A stretch of DNA of 64,000 nt from Candidatus Alistipes faecigallinarum (lineage in GTDB: Bacteria > Bacteroidota > Bacteroidia > Bacteroidales > Rikenellaceae). How positions within the stretch are numbered: the stretch's first letter is position 1; the number at the start of each line of letters is the position of its first letter. The position numbers and the translations under genes are program-made. Below are positions 23,298 through 34,079 of the stretch, piece by piece. The DNA is taken from positions 97,105 to 161,104 of the forward strand of contig DXDG01000018.1 in assembly GCA_019115605.1 (NCBI GenBank). The letters run 5' to 3'. Below the pieces are notes generated by a model, which had not been told where the DNA came from, did no database searches, and saw only the letters and a list, made by a program, of their open reading frames with translations.

Positions 23298-24125
23298 TTA
23301 TTCGAGTTTTTCGTACTCTTCGTCCGTTACGGGTTCGAGCCATTCATTCGAGCACTCCTCGCCCGGCACCTCGAAGGCCAGATGGGCGAACCAACTGTCG
23401 GCTGCGGCTCCGTGCCAGTGTTTCACACCGGCCGGAATGTGAATCACCGTCCCGGGCAGAATCTCCACGGCGGGCTTGCCCTCCTCCTCGTACCAACCGC
23501 GTCCGGCCACGCCGACAAGCATCTGACCGCCGCCTTTCGAGGCGTGGTGGATGTGCCAGTTGTTGCGGCACCCGGGTTCGAACGTTACGTTCGAGACCTT
23601 CACCTGCTCGCTCGAAATCGGTGCGAGGTAGCTGTTGCCGATGAAGTATTGCGCATAGGCCGTGTTGGGTTCGCCGATCGGGAAGATCATCTGACGCTGG
23701 AACGCCGCGCGGGCATCTTCGCCGGTCGTATCGTCCGCCCAGACCTCCTTGGCCAGGCGGAATGCGGCCCACGCCTTGGGCCAGCCGGCATAAAATCCGA
23801 TATGGGTGATGATCTCGGCGATCTCAGTGCGGGTAATGCCGTTCTGACGGGCCGTCTGCAGGTGATAGGTCAGCGACGAGTCGGTGATTCCCTGGCTGAT
23901 GAGCGAGGTGATCGTAACCAGACTGCGGTCGCGCAGTCCGAGCCGGTCGGTGCGGCTCCACACCTCGCCGAAGAGCACGTCGTCGTTGAGTTCCGCGAAT
24001 TTCGGGGCAAACTCCCCGAGCTGGTCGCGTCCAGCCGTCTGTTTGATTTTCTCCTGTGCCATGATGGTTGTAGTGTTTATTGCCAATGCGATTGCGACAA
24101 GCGCAAGGATCCGTTTTGGTTTCAT
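23298..24125 (-). CDS. exported carboxymuconolactone decarboxylase-like plus cupin fusion
   Basis: 275 residues with a signal peptide (MKPKRILALVAIALAINTTT, cleavage near IMAQ). Residues about 40-125 form a CMD/AhpD-like helical domain (DRSLVTITSLISQG, TYHLQTARQNGITRTEI, FYAGWPKAW); note there is no CXXC, so peroxidase activity of the AhpD type is unlikely. Residues about 165-260 are a cupin with the metal-binding block NNWHIHHASKGGGQMLV and HIPAGVKHWHG. CMD-cupin fusions are common; the export signal is less so. Promoter TAATTTTG at 24165-24172. Confidence 0.85.
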   Translation of the reverse strand: MKPKRILALVAIALAINTTTIMAQEKIKQTAGRDQLGEFAPKFAELNDDVLFGEVWSRTDRLGLRDRSLVTITSLISQGITDSSLTYHLQTARQNGITRTEIAEIITHIGFYAGWPKAWAAFRLAKEVWADDTTGEDARAAFQRQMIFPIGEPNTAYAQYFIGNSYLAPISSEQVKVSNVTFEPGCRNNWHIHHASKGGGQMLVGVAGRGWYEEEGKPAVEILPGTVIHIPAGVKHWHGAAADSWFAHLAFEVPGEECSNEWLEPVTDEEYEKLE

Positions 24126-24164
24126 GTTGAATCGGGTTTAGGGTGAATGCCAGTTTTTCAGGTA

Positions 24165-24172
24165 CAAAATTA
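24165..24172 (-). promoter_or_regulatory. -7 element TAATTTTG, CMD-cupin operon
   Basis: Perfect TAnnTTTG on the minus strand, 39 bases upstream of the ATG. Confidence 0.6.
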
Positions 24173-24336
24173 CCGCATCTGCTTCGCCTGTTTTGTATAC
24201 GATTTACGGATATTTTTACCCGGATTGGGGATTTTGGCCGCTGGTCGGCCTTGCTATGTCATTTTGGGAGGATGAACCGGACGTATTTGGTCATTTATTG
24301 GAAAGTTTATTTCCGTTGCAGACCCCGGTAAAGACA

Positions 24337-24364
24337 ACAGGAGCGACCCGAAAGTCGCTCCTGT
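24337..24364. terminator. terminator downstream of the DUF2795 gene
   Basis: An 11-bp perfect stem (ACAGGAGCGAC with its complement) with a CCGAAA loop. It lies 46 nt beyond the DUF2795 stop on the minus strand. Confidence 0.7.
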
Positions 24365-24410
24365 AAGTTTTTAAACGGCGTATTTTGAGGCATTTGCCTC
24401 CAAAACGGGT

Positions 24411-24632
24411 CTAATATTCCTCCTCGTTGAAGAAAAAGTCATCCTTTGAGGGGTAGTCGGGCCAGATATCCTCGATCGACTCGTAGATATCTCCTTCATC
24501 CTCTATCTCTTGCAGGTTCTCGAGAACTTCGAGCGGAGCCCCCGATCGTACGGCATAGTCGATCAGCTCCTCTTTCGTTGCGGGCCAGGGCGCATCTTCG
24601 AGTTTCGAAGCCAGTTCCAATGTCCAATACAT
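24411..24632 (-). CDS. DUF2795 family small protein
   Basis: 73 residues, very acidic. The MYWTLELASKLEDAPWPATKEELIDYAVRSG start and the LEVLENLQEI segment are the DUF2795 fold; members are small, conserved in Bacteroidetes and of unknown function. The C-terminus (DFFFNEEEY) is unusually aromatic and acidic. Monocistronic, with a TATTTTTG element about 78 bases upstream. Confidence 0.8.
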   Translation of the reverse strand: MYWTLELASKLEDAPWPATKEELIDYAVRSGAPLEVLENLQEIEDEGDIYESIEDIWPDYPSKDDFFFNEEEY

Positions 24633-24971
24633 AGTATAAAGTTTTTAAGTTGCAGTTTATCAATATTTTATAGCGGAAATTCTTCTTTTATCCCGCCATG
24701 ATCGAAATGCAAAAATATAAAAAAAACAAGAAAAACAAATAAAAAATGGATTTCCTTCATGCCTTGAAGTATTATTCTTTGATTGTCAATACTTTAAGCC
24801 CGTGTTAAAAACCGGTTTCGCGATGGCGGTTCCGTTCCGCCGCAGCCGGAGAGGCTGTGGGGCGGTGCGGCCGGGGATCGCGTTGCAACGTTTGGCCTGC
24901 AGCGATTTTTTCGCTAATTTTACACCGTTTGCGGTGGCCGTTCCCGCACCTGATCTCGAATGAATTTGAAA
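24633..24971. other. AT-rich intergenic region with divergent promoters
   Basis: Holds the minus -7 element TATTTTTG (24710-24717) for DUF2795 and the plus promoter for the glycosidase-like gene (24891-24922). The stretch 24650-24800 is markedly AT-rich compared with the coding DNA. I see no gene or RNA structure in it. Confidence 0.6.
24891..24922 (+). promoter_or_regulatory. promoter of the six-hairpin glycosidase-like gene
   Basis: TTTG at 24891-24894, a 20-nt spacer and TAATTTTA (one mismatch to TAnnTTTG) at 24915-24922. Confidence 0.6.
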
Positions 24972-26996
24972 ATGATGAAAAAACTTCGCTTTCTCCTTGC
25001 CGCCGTCATTTGCGGCATCTCCCTTTCCGCCGTCGGTCAAAACCAGCGTCCGTCCACGCGATGGCACATTGTCGCTGCCGATCGCCCGACCATCGAATGG
25101 CAGGTCGCCGAGGGCGATTCGCATGACGATCATATCGAGATGAGCGGCCTGCGCATGTCGGTTGTGTTCCGTTACGGGGTTGCTCCGGATGGCAGCTTCC
25201 GCCTCAACCGCAATGTCATTTGGCCGATGCTGCGTACGGTTCCCAACAATACGCACGCCTCGCTCATGCGGCGTTTCGCCTGGGACCCCGTCTCGCAGAT
25301 CGCCGTCGACGGCCGTAATCTGGAACGGGAGCAGGTCCGCCGTATCCGCCTTGACGGCAGCCTCACGGTCGAGAGCGACTGGCGTTGCGGCCGCGACGGA
25401 CGTTTTGCCCTGCGGCGGACGCTTTTCCCGTCGGTCGATGCACCCGCCTGTTGCGAGCGTTACGAACTGACCAACCGGGGCGAACGGGCTGTCTGGGTCG
25501 AGATCCCGGCAGCACGCGCCACGCTCCGCACGGCGGAAGAGCGGGGTGTTGCCGGCAGTTACGAAATTACCTCCGAACTGCAGGGCGACACGACGCTGCT
25601 GCTCGCTCCGGGAGCTTCGGTTGCTTTCGGCGTCTTTTTCAGCGGGCGAACCGCCGATACGGCGCCCATCGAACTCTCCATTGACGACGAGCTGGCCAAG
25701 CGCCGTGCCCGTGTTGCGGCGTTCCAGGAGAACCTGATCCTCGAGACGCCCGATTCGGTCATCAATACGATGTTTGCCTTCGCCAAGATCCGTGCCGCGG
25801 AGAGCATCTACGCCACGCAGGGAGGCCTGATGCACGGTCCGGGCGGCGAGAGCTACTATGCGGCGATCTGGGCCAACGACCAGGCCGAATATATCAATCC
25901 CTTCTTCCCCTATCTGGGCGACGGGACGGGCAACCGCTCGGCACTCTGCTCCTTCACCCATTTCGCGCGTTTCATGAATCCCGATTTCCGGCCGATCCCG
26001 AGCTCGATCATCGCCGAGGGTACCGATACCTGGCACGGTGCCGGCGACCGGGGTGACGCGGCGATGATCGCCTACGGTGCGGCGCGCTATGCGCTGGCGC
26101 GCGGCGACCGGGCGGAGGCCGAACAGCTGTGGCCGCTGATCGAGTGGTGCCTGGAGTACTGCCGGCGGAAGCTGACTGCCGACGGTGTCGTCGCCTCGGA
26201 TTCCGACGAACTCGAGGGCCGCTTCCCTGCGGGCGATGCCAACCTCTGCACCTCGTCGCTCTACTACGACGCCCTGCTTTCGGCCTCCATGCTGGGCCGT
26301 GAACTGCATAAGCCGGCCTCGCAGTGCGCCGACTACCGTCGTCGCGCCGCCACGCTCCGCGACTGCATCGAACACCATTTCGGCGCCCGGGTCGAGGGCT
26401 TCGATACCTACCGCTATTATGAAGGCAACGACCGCCTGCGGGCCTGGATCTGTATCCCGCTGACCGTGGGCATCTATGACCGGAGCCGGGGCACCGTCGA
26501 TGCGCTCTTCTCCCCGGCCCTGTGGACCGAAAACGGGCTGCTCACCCAGTCGGGCGACCGGACCTTCTGGGACCGCGCGACGCTCTACGCCCTCCGGGGT
26601 TCCTACGCCTGCGGGGAGACCGAGCGCACGACCGATTTTCTGGAGTTCTACTCCGCCCGCCGCCTTCTGGGCGACCATGTCCCCTATGCCATTGAGGCGT
26701 GGCCCGAGGGGTCGCAGCGCCACCTCTCGGCCGAGAGCGGCCTCTACTGCCGCATCCTGACCGAAGGTGTCTTCGGCATCCGTCCCACGGGCTTCCGCTC
26801 CTTCAGCCTCACGCCGCGCCTTCCCGCGCGTTGGGACCATATGAGCCTGCGCCGTATCCGGGCCTTCGGCTCGTGCTTTGATCTGGAGATCCGGCGTGTG
26901 CCGCGGGGTCTTGAGATCCGGGTGCTGGAGGAGGGCAGGGAGCCAGTCCGCCGTACGATCCGCGACGGCGGAAGCCAGGAGATCAAACTTCGCTGA
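24972..26996 (+). CDS. six-hairpin glycosidase-like secreted protein
   Basis: 674 residues with a signal peptide (MMKKLRFLLAAVICGISLSA). A beta-rich N-terminal domain (about 30-245) precedes an (alpha/alpha)6 barrel with GGLMHGPGGESYYAAIWANDQAEY, DTWHGAGDRGDAAMIAYGAARYAL, LLTQSGDRTFWDRATLYAL and VPYAIEAWPEGSQRHLSAESGL. Acidic residues in WANDQAEY and the SDSDELEGR segment could be catalytic. This fold is shared by GH63, GH65, GH78 and related families; I cannot choose one. Likely periplasmic or surface glycan hydrolase. A Met at 24960 is an alternative start. Confidence 0.75.
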   Translation: MMKKLRFLLAAVICGISLSAVGQNQRPSTRWHIVAADRPTIEWQVAEGDSHDDHIEMSGLRMSVVFRYGVAPDGSFRLNRNVIWPMLRTVPNNTHASLMRRFAWDPVSQIAVDGRNLEREQVRRIRLDGSLTVESDWRCGRDGRFALRRTLFPSVDAPACCERYELTNRGERAVWVEIPAARATLRTAEERGVAGSYEITSELQGDTTLLLAPGASVAFGVFFSGRTADTAPIELSIDDELAKRRARVAAFQENLILETPDSVINTMFAFAKIRAAESIYATQGGLMHGPGGESYYAAIWANDQAEYINPFFPYLGDGTGNRSALCSFTHFARFMNPDFRPIPSSIIAEGTDTWHGAGDRGDAAMIAYGAARYALARGDRAEAEQLWPLIEWCLEYCRRKLTADGVVASDSDELEGRFPAGDANLCTSSLYYDALLSASMLGRELHKPASQCADYRRRAATLRDCIEHHFGARVEGFDTYRYYEGNDRLRAWICIPLTVGIYDRSRGTVDALFSPALWTENGLLTQSGDRTFWDRATLYALRGSYACGETERTTDFLEFYSARRLLGDHVPYAIEAWPEGSQRHLSAESGLYCRILTEGVFGIRPTGFRSFSLTPRLPARWDHMSLRRIRAFGSCFDLEIRRVPRGLEIRVLEEGREPVRRTIRDGGSQEIKLR

Positions 26997-27001
26997 AACG
27001 C

Positions 27002-27033
27002 ACGAAACCCCTCGGTGATCCGAGGGGTTTCGT
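27002..27033. terminator. bidirectional terminator
   Basis: A 14-bp perfect stem (ACGAAACCCCTCGG with its complement) with a TGAT loop between convergent genes. Confidence 0.82.
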
Positions 27034-27052
27034 CATGGATAGGAGAGCCGGT

Positions 27053-27820
27053 TTATGCCTTTTGGGCCACGTAGAACAGATCATAGCATGCCGCTCCGAC
27101 GGGTCCCAGCCGGTAATCCTCCCTGCCGATCGAGACCGTGAGATCGGTGTTCTGCCGCAGCAGCTTGCGGCGGTTCAGCCGGTTGAGCAGATCGTAGGGG
27201 ATGCGGAGCATCCACCGCGGCAGCCGGTGCTGAAGATCCAGCACGTCGAAGCGCGTGATGCGTTGTACGCCTGCCCGGTTCTTCTCGTAGTAGGCCGTAA
27301 CCTTTTCGTTGCCGAATACGCCGAGCGCCTCGATCTGCGGGAAGCAGGGCTCCAGCAGCCGGCGCAGTTCCTCGGCCGTGTATTCGCGTACATGCCACGG
27401 ATTGCGCGTGAACGACATGGGGGCGTTGGGGGTCGTAACGATGAAGCAGCCCCCTGGCCGCAGTACGCGGGCAATCTCCCGGACAAACTCCGCGTCGCGG
27501 CGGATGTGCTCGATCACCTGGAACGAGATGACGCAGTCGAACGAGGCGTCGGGGCAGGGTAGCGGGGGCACCGTGGCCTGACGGAAGGTTACATTCCCGG
27601 CCCGGAGGAGCGTTTCGTCCGGCCGGTGCTTGTCGATGGTGGTGAAATGTGCGGCCCGGGGGGCGATGACCTCGATGCCGTATCCCGATCCGGTGCCGAT
27701 TTCGAGCACCTCGCCCGAAATGCGGCGGGCCGCCTCGTGGTAGGCCAGCAGCGAACGCTGGAAGACGAAGTTGTCGGAGGCCTCGACCGAGACCCGTTCG
27801 GCCGTCTGAATCCTACTCAT
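27053..27820 (-). CDS. class I SAM-dependent methyltransferase
   Basis: 255 residues. Motif I is VLEIGTGSGYGIEVI (about 36-50), motif II region SFDCVISFQVIEHI, and GGCFIVTTPNAP follows, all typical of Methyltransf_11 and ubiquinone-type enzymes. The substrate is not evident; the basic C-terminus (NRLNRRKLLRQN) might contact nucleic acid or lipid. It overlaps the cvfB stop by 8 nt (27813-27820), so it is the second gene of that operon. Confidence 0.85.
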   Translation of the reverse strand: MSRIQTAERVSVEASDNFVFQRSLLAYHEAARRISGEVLEIGTGSGYGIEVIAPRAAHFTTIDKHRPDETLLRAGNVTFRQATVPPLPCPDASFDCVISFQVIEHIRRDAEFVREIARVLRPGGCFIVTTPNAPMSFTRNPWHVREYTAEELRRLLEPCFPQIEALGVFGNEKVTAYYEKNRAGVQRITRFDVLDLQHRLPRWMLRIPYDLLNRLNRRKLLRQNTDLTVSIGREDYRLGPVGAACYDLFYVAQKA

Positions 27821-28655
27821 GGCCGCGGAGTTTGATGCCCTCTTCGCAAAGCTCCGCCTCGCCGCTCTTGAGCAGCATGCCGAGCGAGCGCTTGAATACC
27901 TTTTTGCTGGTGTGCGTGATGCGGGCGATCTCTTCGGGCGTGCTGTTGTCATTCAGGGGGAGGAATCCGCCGTTTTCGCGCAGCAGTGTCCGCAGTGCTC
28001 CGGCCGCATCCTGCACCTGGGCGTAGCCGCTCTGCTGGAGGCTGATGTCGATGCGCCGGTCCTCCGTGATGCGCTTGACGTAACCCGTCAGCGACTCGCC
28101 GACATGTACCTCGCGGAAGAGCTCGTTGCGGTAGATCATGCCCCAGTAGCGGTTCTCGACGATCACGCGATAGCCGATCTCGCTCTCCGAGGCGACGAGC
28201 AGCCGCACCTGCTGCCGGGGCGTGAGCGTGATATCCTCGTTGCGGATGAAGCTCTTGAGCCTGGCCGTAGCCACGCAGCGTCCCGTGATGCTGTCCTCGT
28301 AGAGGTAGACGATGTAGCTGTGCCCGACCAGAATGCCGCCCTGCTGGTTGCGGTTGGGCAGGAAGAGGTCCTTTCCGTGCAGCCCCCAGTCGAGGAAGGC
28401 GCCGTGGGGCGTCTTGTCCACCACGCGCAGGTATCCGGTCTGCCCGACCTCGAGCAGCGGACGCTCGGTCGTGGCCACGAGCCGGTTTTCCGAGTCGTGA
28501 TAGACGAAAACCTCCTTCCTGTCGCCCACCTTGTCCGTGAGCGACGTGTAGCGGTTCGGGAGAAGTACCTCGTTGTGCTCCTCGTCCGCGAGATAGATGC
28601 CGTGTTCCGACGTGCGGCTGACGGTAAGGGTTTGTGTGCGACCTGCCTGAAGCAT
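27813..28655 (-). CDS. CvfB-like S1 RNA-binding protein
   Basis: 280 residues with repeated S1 domains and a C-terminal winged helix. S1-like segments include LTVSRTSEHGIYLADEEHNE, LRVVDKTPHGAFLDWGLHGKDLFLP and GYVKRITEDRRIDISLQQSG. The end (RITHTSKKVFKRSLGMLLKSGEAEL) is the winged helix. CvfB (YitL) binds RNA and influences virulence-factor expression in Firmicutes; its role here is unproven. The start at 28655 lies 28 bases after a TACTTTTG element. Confidence 0.88.
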   Translation of the reverse strand: MLQAGRTQTLTVSRTSEHGIYLADEEHNEVLLPNRYTSLTDKVGDRKEVFVYHDSENRLVATTERPLLEVGQTGYLRVVDKTPHGAFLDWGLHGKDLFLPNRNQQGGILVGHSYIVYLYEDSITGRCVATARLKSFIRNEDITLTPRQQVRLLVASESEIGYRVIVENRYWGMIYRNELFREVHVGESLTGYVKRITEDRRIDISLQQSGYAQVQDAAGALRTLLRENGGFLPLNDNSTPEEIARITHTSKKVFKRSLGMLLKSGEAELCEEGIKLRGHE

Positions 28656-28683
28656 GATTCGTTTTTCGGGATTTTGTTCGCTG

Positions 28684-28691
28684 CAAAAGTA
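28684..28691 (-). promoter_or_regulatory. -7 element TACTTTTG, cvfB operon
   Basis: Perfect TAnnTTTG on the minus strand. Confidence 0.6.
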
Positions 28692-28752
28692 CGTTTTATT
28701 TCGCCCGAATCCAAACGCCGCCCCCGACACCGCATGAATCCGCCGCCCGCGA

Positions 28753-28784
28753 TTTGCCTTTTTGCGCCGAAAAGCGTAATTTTA
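28753..28784 (+). promoter_or_regulatory. promoter of the omega-amidase gene
   Basis: TTTG at 28753-28756, a 20-nt spacer and TAATTTTA at 28777-28784. The same -7 variant is used by the six-hairpin gene at 24915. Confidence 0.6.
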
Positions 28785-28822
28785 TCGCTCCGGAGCCTGC
28801 TCCGTCCCCAATCCGAATGCCT

Positions 28823-29593
28823 ATGAGCCTGCGTATCGCCGTCCTCCAGCCCGATATCGCGTGGGCCGCTCCCGAGCGGAACCTCGCGCGCTTCGAACCC
28901 CGTGTCGCCGCATGCGATGCGGATCTGCTGCTGCTTCCCGAGATGTTCGCCACGGGCTTCTGCCTCGATCCCGCCCGTATCGCCGGGCCGGCCGACGGTG
29001 CGGTCCTCGCTACGCTGCGCCGCTGGGCCGCAGACTATCGCTGCGCCCTGGCCGGCAGTGTCGCCGTCTCGATGCCCGACGCCACCTTCCGCAACCGCAT
29101 GTACTTTGTCGAACCCTCGGGCCGCGTGTCGTATTACGACAAGCACCACCTTTTCACGCCCGGCGGCGAGGCGGCCGCCTTCCACGCGGGCAATCACCGC
29201 ACGGTGGTCTCCTACGGGGGCATGCGCTTCCTGCTGGCGGTCTGCTACGACCTGCGCTTCCCGGTCTGGCTGCGCTGCCGCAACGACTACGACGCCATCC
29301 TCTGCTGCGCCTCGTGGCCGGCCTCACGACGCGATGCGTGGTGCACGCTGCTGCGGGCGCGCGCCATCGAGAACCAGTGCTATGTTGCCGCTGCAAACCG
29401 CATCGGCAGCGATCCCGCAGCCCATTACGCGGGCGACTCCGTGCTGCTCGATTTCCGGGGCCGCACGCTCGCCGAGGCGGGTGCGGAGGAGTGCCTGATC
29501 CGCGCCGGGTTCGATCCGTCGGCCGTCGGCGCGTTCCGCGGGGAGTTCCCCGCCTGGCGCGACGCCGACGACTTCGAGCTGCGAATCCCGTAA
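28823..29593 (+). CDS. omega-amidase (nitrilase superfamily, YafV-like)
   Basis: 256 residues. The nitrilase Glu-Lys-Cys triad is visible in LLLLPEMFATGF (Glu), YDKHHLFTPGGE (Lys) and LLAVCYDLRFPVW (Cys), with RAIENQCYVAAANR as the conserved follow-on. The YDKHHLF block is that of the omega-amidase/YafV subfamily, which deaminates alpha-ketoglutaramate and alpha-keto-4-methylthiobutyramide analogues; repair or salvage is therefore the likely role. ATG at 28823 (MSLRIAVLQPD) was preferred over 28817. Confidence 0.87.
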   Translation: MSLRIAVLQPDIAWAAPERNLARFEPRVAACDADLLLLPEMFATGFCLDPARIAGPADGAVLATLRRWAADYRCALAGSVAVSMPDATFRNRMYFVEPSGRVSYYDKHHLFTPGGEAAAFHAGNHRTVVSYGGMRFLLAVCYDLRFPVWLRCRNDYDAILCCASWPASRRDAWCTLLRARAIENQCYVAAANRIGSDPAAHYAGDSVLLDFRGRTLAEAGAEECLIRAGFDPSAVGAFRGEFPAWRDADDFELRIP

Positions 29594-29599
29594 CGACCT

Positions 29600-29631
29600 T
29601 TTGTTTTTCCGGCGCGAAAGTCGTATCTTTA
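29600..29631 (+). promoter_or_regulatory. promoter of uvrA
   Basis: TTTG at 29600-29603, a 20-nt spacer and TATCTTTA at 29624-29631. No LexA-like box was recognised. Confidence 0.6.
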
Positions 29632-29677
29632 CGCGCTCGTTCGGCGCCGCATCGACGGTGCCGGAGCCGCAGTTGCC

Positions 29678-32497
<2,820 letters not shown>

Positions 32498-32550
32498 CGG
32501 TTCCGGGGCACTGTTCTTGCTTTTCGTGGCCATAACCAAAATTATGTGCC

Positions 32551-33093
32551 ATGAAAAAAACAGTCATTATCCTCCTCGGGCTGCTGATGTGTACGGCGGC
32601 CGTTACCGTGATCGGACAGAAGAAGACGTTGTCCCCGAAACAGGAGCGCCGCGAGGTGCGCGAGAAGCGTCGTGCGGAGCGCGTAGCCAACTACGAGAAG
32701 TTCATGGACTCGCTCGTCCTGTCGCGCAACTTCCAGTTCAATCCGCAGACCATGCAGCGGCAGCCGGCCGGATCGCTGCGTCAGATCATGAACCCCGAGT
32801 TCAGCCTCGGCCTGTGGGACGGCACGGCCGACATCTGCCTTCCCTATGTCAAGGGATATGTGGCCCCCTACTACGTTACGATGATCAACTACACGGTTTC
32901 TGACCTGCAGGGTTACACGACCGAGAAGACGCAGGAGGGGTGGATGGTGAGCTTCTCGACGTCGCTCTTCTCCGCCACGACCTACACCTTCACGCTGGAG
33001 ATCTATTCGCGGACGGGCGGTGCGAACCTGACGATCACCAACTCCTGGTACAGCCCCGTGCAGTATACGGGCACCATTTCGCAGCTCTACTGA
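32551..33093 (+). CDS. DUF4251 family exported protein
   Basis: 180 residues with a signal peptide (MKKTVIILLGLLMCTAAVTV). A charged segment (RREVREKRRAERVANYEKFM) follows, then the DUF4251 body with LVLSRNFQFNPQTMQRQP, GTADICLPYVKGY and WMVSFSTSLFSATTYTFTLEI, a beta-rich fold. Members are periplasmic and of unknown function, often present in many copies in Bacteroidales. No regulatory site recognised. Confidence 0.85.
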   Translation: MKKTVIILLGLLMCTAAVTVIGQKKTLSPKQERREVREKRRAERVANYEKFMDSLVLSRNFQFNPQTMQRQPAGSLRQIMNPEFSLGLWDGTADICLPYVKGYVAPYYVTMINYTVSDLQGYTTEKTQEGWMVSFSTSLFSATTYTFTLEIYSRTGGANLTITNSWYSPVQYTGTISQLY

Positions 33094-33115
33094 TCCCTGA
33101 ACGGTCCAAACGAAG

Positions 33116-33145
33116 CGTCCCTGCCGCCCGAAAGCGGCAGGGACG
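33116..33145. terminator. terminator between the DUF4251 gene and ispF
   Basis: A 12-bp perfect stem (CGTCCCTGCCGC with its complement) with a CCGAAA loop between the convergent gene ends. Confidence 0.75.
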
Positions 33146-33167
33146 TTCCATGTTTGTTGGCACCCGT

Positions 33168-33647
33168 TTACGGCCGGTATATGAGCGCCACGGCCGATAC
33201 CGACACGCCCTCCTCGCGTCCTTCGAATCCGAGCCGCTCGGTTGTCGTCGCCTTGACCGATACGCGATCGACGCCGATCTCCATGGCTGCGGCCAGCGCC
33301 TCGCGCATCGCGTCGACATGCGGGCGCAGCTTGGGCCGCTGCATGCGGATCGTGCAGTCCACGTTTCCGATTTCGTACCCCTTTTCGCGGAGCATGCCGA
33401 CGACGCGGCGCAGCAGGATCTTCGAGTCGATGCCCGCATAATCGTCGGACGTGTCGGGGAAGTGGAGCCCGATGTCGCCGAGTGCCGCGGCCCCCAGCAG
33501 GGCGTCGCACAGGGCGTGTATCGCCACATCACCGTCCGAGTGGGCCACGAATCCCTTCGTGTGGGGAATCTCCACGCCGCCCAAAACCAGTTTCCGTCCC
33601 TCTTCGAGGACATGCACGTCGTATCCGTGCCCGATTCTGAAATCCAT
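33168..33647 (-). CDS. ispF: 2-C-methyl-D-erythritol 2,4-cyclodiphosphate synthase
   Basis: 159 residues, the usual length. IspF catalyses the cyclisation step of the MEP isoprenoid pathway in the cytoplasm. It has the metal-binding GHGYDVH (Asp10, His12), IPHTKGFVAHSDGDVAIHAL, DIGLHFPDT and KATTTERLGFEGREEG. The ATG at 33647 is the only one giving a normal N-terminus. The likely promoter (TATCTTTG, 33937-33944) is about 290 bases upstream, so the transcript carries a long, repeat-filled leader. Confidence 0.96.
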   Translation of the reverse strand: MDFRIGHGYDVHVLEEGRKLVLGGVEIPHTKGFVAHSDGDVAIHALCDALLGAAALGDIGLHFPDTSDDYAGIDSKILLRRVVGMLREKGYEIGNVDCTIRMQRPKLRPHVDAMREALAAAMEIGVDRVSVKATTTERLGFEGREEGVSVSAVALIYRP

Positions 33648-33679
33648 TTTTCCCGTATTCGATTTTTTCCCTGACTTTT

Positions 33680-33846
33680 CCCGTTGTCCCGGCCTTCGTC
33701 GTTCCGGCCCTTGTCGCTCCATCTCCAGCCATCCGGTCTCTGTCGTTCCGGTTTCCAGCTATCCGGCTTCCGTTGTTCCGTCCCTTGTCGCTCCGGTCTC
33801 CAGCCATCCGGCCTCCGTCGTTCCGGCCCTTGTCATCCGGTCTCTC
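33680..33846. repeat. degenerate tandem repeats in the ispF leader
   Basis: Two mixed modules recur: one around CGTCGTTCCGG(CCCTTGTCGCTCC) and one around CCAGCCATCCGG, giving a roughly 44-45 base period with shortened copies (full-length copies at about 33693-33737 and 33767-33811, shorter ones between and after). Copies differ by a few bases. On the minus strand the frame over them stays open but is out of frame with ispF and starts only at a TTG. Confidence 0.75.
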
Positions 33847-33850
33847 ATCA

Positions 33851-33859
33851 CCCCCCCCC
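33851..33859. repeat. poly-C tract (nine C)
   Basis: An uninterrupted run of nine C at the edge of the repeats. It is a poly-G tract in the ispF leader on the minus strand. Confidence 0.8.
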
Positions 33860-33936
33860 TCCGATCCGCGCGGACCCGACGTTCCGGTATCCTTTCTGCA
33901 CCCGATCGACGCTGCCGCGGATGCCAGTGCCTGCCA

Positions 33937-33944
33937 CAAAGATA
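33937..33944 (-). promoter_or_regulatory. -7 element TATCTTTG, ispF
   Basis: Perfect TAnnTTTG on the minus strand, 289 bases before the ispF ATG. No nearer element was recognised, so the repeats probably lie in the leader. Confidence 0.5.
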
Positions 33945-33990
33945 CGTTACTTCGGAAAGATGTCCAAATCGACGGAAAAATTCATTCCAA

Positions 33991-34023
33991 TTTGGGTGGT
34001 TTAATTATATTTTCATATATTTA
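33991..34023 (+). promoter_or_regulatory. promoter of the glutamine synthetase gene
   Basis: TTTG at 33991-33994, a 21-nt spacer and TATATTTA at 34016-34023 in an AT-rich stretch. Confidence 0.6.
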
Positions 34024-34079
34024 TACCCGAATCCGATTTCGGATCGAAGCTAAAAACAACCTTAAACTTCAAAACCGGC

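Noticed and set aside
33680..33846. CRISPR-like array
   Set aside because: Repeats are degenerate, have no unique spacers of constant size and no cas genes are nearby.
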